Made by a program: the position numbers and the translations under genes. Below, piece by piece: positions 24,241 to 30,282 of a stretch of 33,625 nt of DNA (positions are counted from its first letter, which is position 1; every line of letters begins with the position of its first letter). The notes under the pieces are model-generated. The model saw nothing but the letters and a program-made list of their open reading frames with translations, ran no database searches and had not been told where the DNA came from. The stretch spans positions 1 to 33,625 of the forward strand of contig CAIOZF010000080.1 of the NCBI GenBank assembly GCA_903862645.1. The letters are read 5' to 3'. Source of the DNA: an uncultured Gammaproteobacteria bacterium (GTDB taxonomy: Bacteria > Pseudomonadota > Gammaproteobacteria > Pseudomonadales > Pseudohongiellaceae).

Positions 24241-25335
24241 AGTGGTTATGTCATAGGAACTGCAGGCGTTGTGATAGTGTTCCTCGGCACGCTGCCACAC
24301 AGGTGGCAGGGCGCCAGCCAGCAGATATTCGCGCAGATGCGGCAGCAGGGCGGCCGCGAATTCCTCAGAGGCCTCCTGTGGAATAAGTGTCGGCAAATGG
24401 TCGATTGCCTGCAGATAAACCGGGTGAACTTCGCTGCCCCAGGCGCTCCGGAACGGCGACTGCAACGACGTGATCGCGTCATAAACAGCGATCGGATTGT
24501 TGGAGTTGTTGGGGTCACAACTTACATCACTGATGATACTGAGCCGGGTGTTGGCCCGCAGCAGCTCCGGAGTGATCATCGGCGCAATTTTCTCCCGCAG
24601 ATACACGCAGTTCACGAACAAGTCGTGCGCGATGATGTCGGCTATTGGCTTGCTTGCTGCGTCGAACTCCGGCTTGTCCCAAGCGGTAATCTCAATGCCG
24701 ACGTCCAGCTCGGTCAGCAGATCCATTGCACCCCGTCCACAACGGCCCAGAGCGCCCATCACCATGACCTTGAAAGCCTGCTTGCCAATGGAATTGCGCA
24801 GGGCATCGAGCAGGGCCTTTCGGCTGCCAAAGGCGCGCAGCGCGGGGAAATCGCCAGGGTTTTGCAGCGGGCTGGATCGATAGTGCAGCAGACCCAGAAG
24901 TCCGACAGCGGCGCCTGCGTAGCCCGCCCAGTAGCCGAAAGCGGCGATGCGCCGGCCCTGCTCGTCCGCCAGAAACTCCAGGTCAAGAATGCTGCCGCCG
25001 CCAGCGGCGAAGCGTGCCAGCACGTCAGCGGCGCCGCTCTGCCCCTTGAAGGTGTGTGAAAAATAGATGTGGCGGTGCGCGATGGGCGTGGTGCCGTCTT
25101 CCAGCTCTTTCAGGCCGATGATGACGGCATGGGCAGGCGCCTGCGTCCAATGCAGTGCCGTCAGCTCCGCACCGGCCTCGACATACTGCGCGTCGGCAAA
25201 GATGCGGTTGTCGGAATTCTCTACTACCACGTGTACCCCGGCGTCCACCAGTGCACGGGCGCCGGCGGGCGTCATGGGGACGCGGTGCTCGCCAGCCTTG
25301 TCTTCCTTTCGCAACCAGAGCAAGGACTTTGTCAT
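24208..25335 (-). CDS. Saccharopine dehydrogenase (NAD+, L-lysine-forming), Lys1-like
   Basis: 375 aa, resembling yeast Lys1 (373 aa) along its length: LWLRKEDKAGEHRVPMTP at the N-terminus, VIIGLKELEDGTTPIAHRHI, YFSHTFKGQSG, ILDLEFLADEQGRRIAAFGY, AGYAGAA, VMVMGALGRCGRGAMDLL (NAD-binding), DLFVNCVYL, ISDVSCDPNNSNNPI and IDHLPTLIPQEASEEFA. In fungi it interconverts saccharopine with lysine and 2-oxoglutarate. The direction and partner here are unknown: no Lys9-type gene is nearby. The ATG at 25335 overlaps the NhaC stop (ATGA), so translation is probably coupled. The last ~10 residues (GLHARDTYGA) have no counterpart in Lys1 and are read from the antisense of the adjacent gene scrap, suggesting the original stop was lost. 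Confidence 0.9.
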   Translation of the reverse strand: MTKSLLWLRKEDKAGEHRVPMTPAGARALVDAGVHVVVENSDNRIFADAQYVEAGAELTALHWTQAPAHAVIIGLKELEDGTTPIAHRHIYFSHTFKGQSGAADVLARFAAGGGSILDLEFLADEQGRRIAAFGYWAGYAGAAVGLLGLLHYRSSPLQNPGDFPALRAFGSRKALLDALRNSIGKQAFKVMVMGALGRCGRGAMDLLTELDVGIEITAWDKPEFDAASKPIADIIAHDLFVNCVYLREKIAPMITPELLRANTRLSIISDVSCDPNNSNNPIAVYDAITSLQSPFRSAWGSEVHPVYLQAIDHLPTLIPQEASEEFAAALLPHLREYLLAGALPPVWQRAEEHYHNACSSYDITTGLHARDTYGA

Positions 25336-26840
25336 AGGGCCGCCAGCCTGCTGCGCGACAGCAGAAAATACGCAATGCCTGCCATGCCAGCCATGATCAG
25401 CACCGGGATGAAAGGGGTGGCAGCGCCGCCCTGGGCAAGCAGTGACGCCACCATGAAGCCGACGAATGACAGTGCGGCGGTGATCATGGCATACGGGAAC
25501 TGGGTCTCTACATGGGAGAGGTGATTGACGCCGGATGCCATCGACGACAGGACAGTGGTGTCGGAAATGGGTGAGGTGTGATCGCCGAACAGGCCGCCAC
25601 TCAGCGCCGCGCCCAGGCAGACGGCGACAGGTGCATCCAGCGCGAAGGCGGTGGTGACCACGATGGGAATGATGACCGCGAAGGTGCCCCACGACGAGCC
25701 TGTCGCCAGCGACAGGCCGGCGCCAATAACGAATATGACACTGGCAAGCATCCATGGCGGGAAGTTCACGCTGTCCAGCATCAGGGCAATGGCCTCGCCT
25801 GTCTTGAGTTGCACCATCACATCGCTGAGTGTCCAGGCCAGAATCAGAATGCACAGAATCGGCATGATTCTGCCCATGCCGTTGACGAAGGATTTCGAGC
25901 TGCTGCTGAAATCAAAGATGGCCAGCCGATGCAGCACGAAAATTGTCGTCACGGTGGCAATGGTATACGACAAGGCAAGGGCGATGCGGATGGTGGCGCC
26001 GTCGAGCATGCCATTGCGGACGGCAAAGTACGTAAACAGCAGCAGCATTGACGCAAACAACGTGCCCAGTGCCGCCGCCACTACTTTGGTGCCGTGCTGC
26101 TGCAGTGCCGGACTCATTGGCTGCAAGGTGCTGCTGGTGTCCTCGTAAGTGTGCGTCCCGGCCAGATACTGTTGTTGCACTTCACGCATCTTGCCGATGT
26201 AGACATTGAAGATCGCAATGAACGCTAGACTCACCAGCGTCAGCAGCGGATAAAGCTGATAGAACCAGACTTCCCTGAAGGCCTCAAAACCATCCTTGTC
26301 GATACCCTGTGCCGCATAAGAGTCTTCCATCAGCCCCATCGTGTAAGCGCCCCAGCTGATGATGGGAATGAGGACGCATACCGGCGAGGACGTGGAATCG
26401 ATGTAGAAAGCCAGCTTCTCTCGGCAGATCTTCAGCTTGTCATACACGGGGCGATAGACCGGTCCGAGAATCAGCGAGTTGCCCGAGTCGGTGAAGAAAA
26501 TCACTATGCCCGAGAACAAGGTACTGAGTTTGAGTTTCATCGGTGAGGTCACATGGGTGCCCAGCAGCTGCGAAAACGCCCGCATGGTGTCGGAGGCCTC
26601 CAGCAGATAGATGAACCCGGAGATGATGGTGATCACGATCACCACTTGCGCATTGGTGCCTTCCAGCTGCTGGAAAATGCCTTCGCGGTACAGCGCGATG
26701 GCCGCGTTCAAGGGGTTGTAATGATTCAGTATCAGAAAGCCGAGAAACACGGCACTGAGCAGGGACAGGATTACACGTCGCGTAGTAAACGCCAGGATCA
26801 GCGCCAGTAGAGCCGGGGAAATGGCCAGTAGACTTGTCAT
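25332..26840 (-). CDS. NhaC-family Na+/H+ antiporter-like protein
   Basis: 502 aa from the ATG at 26840, giving MTSLLAISPALLALILAF. About eleven or twelve membrane segments are visible. Family patterns include LFSGIVIFFTDSGNSLILGP, CVLIPIISWGAYTMGLMED, LSLATGSSWGTFAVIIPIVV and LSGGLFGDHTSPISDTTVLS; the last two are typical of NhaC and related ion-transporter superfamily members. It presumably exchanges Na+ for H+ or an organic solute. Translation is coupled to the Lys1-like gene through a 4-bp overlap, which suggests a linked role (for example transport of a lysine-related compound; inference only). The 117 bp upstream separate it from a TonB-receptor remnant on the same strand. Confidence 0.9.
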   Translation of the reverse strand: MTSLLAISPALLALILAFTTRRVILSLLSAVFLGFLILNHYNPLNAAIALYREGIFQQLEGTNAQVVIVITIISGFIYLLEASDTMRAFSQLLGTHVTSPMKLKLSTLFSGIVIFFTDSGNSLILGPVYRPVYDKLKICREKLAFYIDSTSSPVCVLIPIISWGAYTMGLMEDSYAAQGIDKDGFEAFREVWFYQLYPLLTLVSLAFIAIFNVYIGKMREVQQQYLAGTHTYEDTSSTLQPMSPALQQHGTKVVAAALGTLFASMLLLFTYFAVRNGMLDGATIRIALALSYTIATVTTIFVLHRLAIFDFSSSSKSFVNGMGRIMPILCILILAWTLSDVMVQLKTGEAIALMLDSVNFPPWMLASVIFVIGAGLSLATGSSWGTFAVIIPIVVTTAFALDAPVAVCLGAALSGGLFGDHTSPISDTTVLSSMASGVNHLSHVETQFPYAMITAALSFVGFMVASLLAQGGAATPFIPVLIMAGMAGIAYFLLSRSRLAAL

Positions 26841-26957
26841 TATTGTTGGTCCGAAAAGCGTGCGCTGTTTGTGGGGCACGATTCTCGCCTATCGAGACTT
26901 GCGAGCACAAGTCCCGACAGGCGAGACACATGAGCGCAGGCTTTCAGCAGAATGGAC

Positions 26958-27543
26958 TCAGAACTCCGCCATGAACGAGACTTGCAGCGTTCGCGGAGAC
27001 AGGGGACGGAAGGATGCTGGGCCTTGGGTTGCCGATGTCCACTTAGGCACTCCACCCCGTGTACGCTTCCACTGCTTCCGTGTTCGTAAAGTTGCTGTAA
27101 CGCTTGTCGGTATATTTGCCCGACAGGTTAGCTACCAGCGATGAGGTCGGCTTCCAGGTGACGCCTGCGGTGAGCATCACCTTCGGGCTGTCCGGCACGT
27201 CATTGTCCCTGATCAGCACGCTGCGCGGCGTGCTGTTCTTGCCGGCTGCGCAGACTTGGTAATTGTCGTCGAAGGTGGTGTTGTTCAGCGTCAGGTTGGA
27301 GGTGAAATAGATCTGACCCCCGAGCGCTTGCGGCTTCCACGAACCCGTCAGCTCGGCGCGATAGGAGCGCACGCCTCCCACGTTCTGCGAAAACGTTTCC
27401 ATGCCGCCTGGCGCGCCGGCCAAAGGCACCGTGAAGGCCTGCAGACGGTTGTCGAACTGCGTGACATCCAGCGCCAGGGCACCGGATGCGGAGGCGGTAG
27501 CAATCAGGAGAGTGAGCAGTTTGCGGGTGAATGGCTGTGCCAT
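26958..27543 (-). pseudogene. Collapsed TonB-dependent receptor gene
   Basis: ATG at 27543, with AGGGA 5 nt upstream, opens a normal signal peptide (FTRKLLTLLIATASASGALA). It is joined in frame to what are late barrel strands of a TonB receptor: LDVTQFDNRLQAFTVPLAG, VRSYRAELTGSWKPQALGGQ, VMLTAGVTWKPTSSLVAN and LSGKYTDKRYSNFTN. The plug domain and most of the barrel are gone. The frame stops at a TAA (in AYTGWSA-stop-VDIGNP, where Tyr is expected). After a further frame-changing loss, the true C-terminus SFRPLSPRTLQVSFMAEF and stop follow, ending at 26958. So there are an internal deletion, a nonsense codon and a second deletion. It lies upstream of the NhaC and Lys1-like genes on the same strand and may once have belonged with them. 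Confidence 0.8.
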
Positions 27544-27699
27544 GACAGTCCCTGTCGAAGTCGCTGGAGCGGAGAATGTGTGGAGAGTGCCAGGGCACGC
27601 TCGCAGCATCCATGCCAATCAGCAGAAGTTCGCAATTACAAGGAATTGCGGGATTTTTAAAAAGTTGGCCGGTACTTTGTGCACTTCCCAGGCACGCTG

Positions 27700-28611
27700 T
27701 CAGGGCGCGAGTGAGATGCTTGGGTGTGGGCGGCGACTCTGCCGGAGCGCATCGGCGGAATAGACTGCGAGGGCCACCCAGATGCAGCAGAAGGTTAACA
27801 GTTTGGCCGGGGCCAGGGTTTCCCCGAACAACCAGACGCTGAATACGAACATGAAGCTGGGGCCGATATACTGGAAGAATCCCATGGTGGAGAGCTGCAG
27901 CCGCCGCGCCCCGCCGATGAAACACAGCAGTGGCACCGTGGTGATCACGCCGGCGGCCGCCAGCCAGAGATTGAGGGTCCAGGCATTGGCCAGCAGGTTC
28001 GTGGCGCTGCTGTCAGCCTGCAGCCACCAGTACCAGAGGGCGACGGGCAGCATCAGCAGCGACTCGATGAACAGTGCGCTGATGGCATCGATATCCAGTG
28101 TCTTGCGCAGCAGGCCGTACAGCGCGAAGCTCGACGCCAGCACCAGAGCGACCCAAGGCAGTGACCCGAATGTAAGCAGCTGGAGCAGCACGCCGCTGCC
28201 GGCCAGCGCAACGGCAGCCCATTGCAGAGGCCGCAGACGCTCGCCCAGGAACACCATGCCCAGCAGCACATTGAACAGCGGGTTGATGTAGTAGCCCAGG
28301 CTTGCATCGAGCAGATGCGCGTTGTTGACGGCCCAGATGAACAGCCCCCAGTTGCCGATCAGCAGCACCGAGGTCAGCAGCATCCACCCCAGCAACCGCG
28401 CAGATCGCAGCACATCCCAAACCCGCCGCACCTGATGGCGCGCGATGAGTAGCCCCAGCAACAGCGCGAACGACCACAAGATGCGGTGCATCACGATTTC
28501 GGCAGCAGGCAGAAAGTCCAGGGATTTGAAGTACAGCGGTGCCAGTCCCCAGCTGAAATAGGCGCCGGCGGCAAGCGCGCCGCCTAGTCTCTGTTCCTGC
28601 GTGAGGGCCAT
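27700..28611 (-). CDS. rarD: EamA-family transporter, RarD type
   Basis: 303-aa inner-membrane protein with about ten hydrophobic helices in two EamA repeats. RarD features are the opening GGALAAGAYFSWGLAPLYFK, EIVMHRILWSFALLLGLL, NWGLFIWAVNNAHLLDASLG, YYINPLFNVLLGMVFLGERL, and the second-half GGARRLQLSTMGFFQYIGPS with FMFVFSVWLFGETLAPAKL. The name comes from chloramphenicol sensitivity in E. coli and Pseudomonas; the native substrate is not established. GGAG about 7 nt upstream supports ATG 28611. It is followed by the TonB-receptor remnant on the same strand. Confidence 0.93.
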   Translation of the reverse strand: MALTQEQRLGGALAAGAYFSWGLAPLYFKSLDFLPAAEIVMHRILWSFALLLGLLIARHQVRRVWDVLRSARLLGWMLLTSVLLIGNWGLFIWAVNNAHLLDASLGYYINPLFNVLLGMVFLGERLRPLQWAAVALAGSGVLLQLLTFGSLPWVALVLASSFALYGLLRKTLDIDAISALFIESLLMLPVALWYWWLQADSSATNLLANAWTLNLWLAAAGVITTVPLLCFIGGARRLQLSTMGFFQYIGPSFMFVFSVWLFGETLAPAKLLTFCCIWVALAVYSADALRQSRRPHPSISLAP

Positions 28612-28641
28612 AGGAGTTCTCCGACAAATGAGGTACTGATC

Positions 28642-28788
28642 ATGCCGGAATCGGTTGAATTTGCCTACTACAAGCCCGTTTCCTTACGGCGTCTGTGCCT
28701 GGCTCTGTCCGCGCATCGAGTGGACGAGTTACGCCGCCACTTCCGCAGCAAGGGCGGAGCTCGCGGTGGTGTTAGCGATCCGACGTAG
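28642..28788 (+). CDS. Possible 48-aa basic small protein
   Basis: An ATG with GAGGT 9 nt upstream opens a 48-codon frame (MPESVEFAYYKPVSLRRL...), rich in Arg toward its end (HRVDELRRHFRSKGGARGG), closing with TAG at 28786-28788. It is divergent from rarD, 30 bp away. I recognise no family. The rest of the 254-bp gap up to the MBL gene shows only AT-rich sequence. Support is limited to the ribosome binding site and the open frame. Confidence 0.28.
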   Translation: MPESVEFAYYKPVSLRRLCLALSAHRVDELRRHFRSKGGARGGVSDPT

Positions 28789-28865
28789 TGGCGCGAAGAA
28801 AACTATTTTTCTTGAGACTTATGGTTTTTACCCGATTTTTTGACTGGAAGATTTATTAAGCGGAA

Positions 28866-29816
28866 CTAGCGATCGGCCAGACGTCCGGCTCCGCCGAGTT
28901 GGTAGTAAACAACAGGAATAAAATCTTCCGGGCCCCAGCCTGGGTCATCGGTCCATTGGGCATCGTAGTCAGCAGTGGGATGTGCCGCCAGCACTTCCTC
29001 CAACTTCTTGCCATCACGAATCATGCTCAAAACCTTAGCTTGTATATCGACAATCATGTCGCGAAATTCGATGACCTCAGTCCGACCCACGACCTCAAGA
29101 CCATGTCCAGGAATGATCCTGGTGTTTGGGCCTGCCAGCTCAATGGCCTTATCCAATGCGGCAATCGTGCCCTGCAGCGTGCCGCCATTATAGACATCGA
29201 TAATGGGATAACTCGTCGTACGGTAGACGTCGCCTAGATGCAGCACATCGGACTGAGTAAAATGGACGAAGACATCTCCATCGGTATGCGCTGGCGGCAC
29301 CAGAAAAGCTCTGACCACTTCGCCATTAAGGTGAAAGCTCATGGTGTCGTTGAAGGTGATCACCGGTCTCGCCGCTACAGGTTGTTGAGGCGCAAATGTT
29401 CCTCCGGCTCTTGGAAAGTGACTCCTTTCCTCCAAAAATCGCAGGCGCGTATTGTCGTGAGCAAAGATCAGCACGCCCATCTCCGCCAGATTCTCATTGC
29501 CGCCAACATGATCGATGTGAATATGGGTGTTGATCAGAAACTGAATCTCCTGGTCTGTCACCTGCTTCACCGCTGCGACCAATTTGTCTGAGAGTGGTGC
29601 GAACAAGGAGTCCACCAAGAGTGCGCCATCGGGACCCACTTGCACACCGATGTTGCCCCCGCCTCCAGGGCGCTGCACCATATAGACATTGCCGGCGACT
29701 GGCGTTATGGATAATTCCACACCCGCGAAATCACCTTGCCCATAGGAGAGGCTTGATGTAATGGTGAAGGTGAGCGCTGCGGCCGTGAAAAGAAGTGTTT
29801 TGTGGAGATTGCCCAT
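28866..29816 (-). CDS. Secreted metallo-beta-lactamase-fold hydrolase
   Basis: 316 aa with a signal peptide (residues about 1-27, LLFTAAALTFTITSSLSYGQ). The metal-binding motif HxHxDH is THIHIDHVGGN (His98, His100, Asp102, His103). Further ligands are His177 (VPPAHTDGDV), Asp196 (LHLGDVYR) and His238 (RIIPGHGLEVVGR), so a two-metal site is expected. The pattern is that of the broad periplasmic MBL-fold group often annotated with quinoprotein relays or cyclases rather than true lactamases. The substrate is not evident. AAGGAT 10 nt upstream supports ATG 29816. It is divergent from the TonB-dependent receptor, across a 466-bp gap. Confidence 0.88.
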   Translation of the reverse strand: MGNLHKTLLFTAAALTFTITSSLSYGQGDFAGVELSITPVAGNVYMVQRPGGGGNIGVQVGPDGALLVDSLFAPLSDKLVAAVKQVTDQEIQFLINTHIHIDHVGGNENLAEMGVLIFAHDNTRLRFLEERSHFPRAGGTFAPQQPVAARPVITFNDTMSFHLNGEVVRAFLVPPAHTDGDVFVHFTQSDVLHLGDVYRTTSYPIIDVYNGGTLQGTIAALDKAIELAGPNTRIIPGHGLEVVGRTEVIEFRDMIVDIQAKVLSMIRDGKKLEEVLAAHPTADYDAQWTDDPGWGPEDFIPVVYYQLGGAGRLADR

Positions 29817-30282
29817 TTTTATTTTTATCCTTGGTTAGCTTTCTTGACTAACTGTCAACATACCGAGTCGATAGAGGGATTTAAACTTGACGCGGATTAA
29901 ACTCCAAAACCCAGAAAATTACTTTCGATTCTTTGACTTGCTGAGGGCGACTGACTCGGCGGGTTTTTTGCGTGTCCGGCGTTTGGGTTTGGTCATGGTG
30001 GCAAGTGCCGGACTGGGCTCATGCATAGTGCGGTGGGATAGGCTTGAACCCACTTAGCTCTGTAACTTTCCCTCCATCCCGTCCTTGCTTCTATTCAGGA
30101 CTTCTGTTTTTATTAGGAAACATATGGCGAAGTGGTTGTATATCGAAGTATGGAATTTGCGTTCTTGCATGTAGTCCTCCAGTGATAATCAAGTAGTGCC
30201 CTATTCAGCACCAACCTATTGATATCTTGATAATAAATGCTCTCCATCGACCTTGCAGTGGAGGCCAAAACTGGAGATAAAT
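29817..30282. other. 466-bp divergent gap with one basic micro-frame
   Basis: No recognisable gene. AT-rich, unlike its surroundings. On the minus strand, 29996-29919 is a 25-codon frame rich in Lys/Arg (MTKPKRRTRKKPAESVALSK...) with no clear ribosome binding site; it could be chance or the remnant of a larger gene. A GATAAT at 30229-30234 could be a -10 box for the receptor gene, but no good -35 matches it. Promoters for both flanking genes should lie here. Confidence 0.4.

Noticed and set aside
24130-25059. Long plus-strand open frame of 309 codons
   Set aside because: Beyond about 24240 it is the antisense of the well-conserved saccharopine dehydrogenase gene. Only its first part is kept, as a gene scrap.
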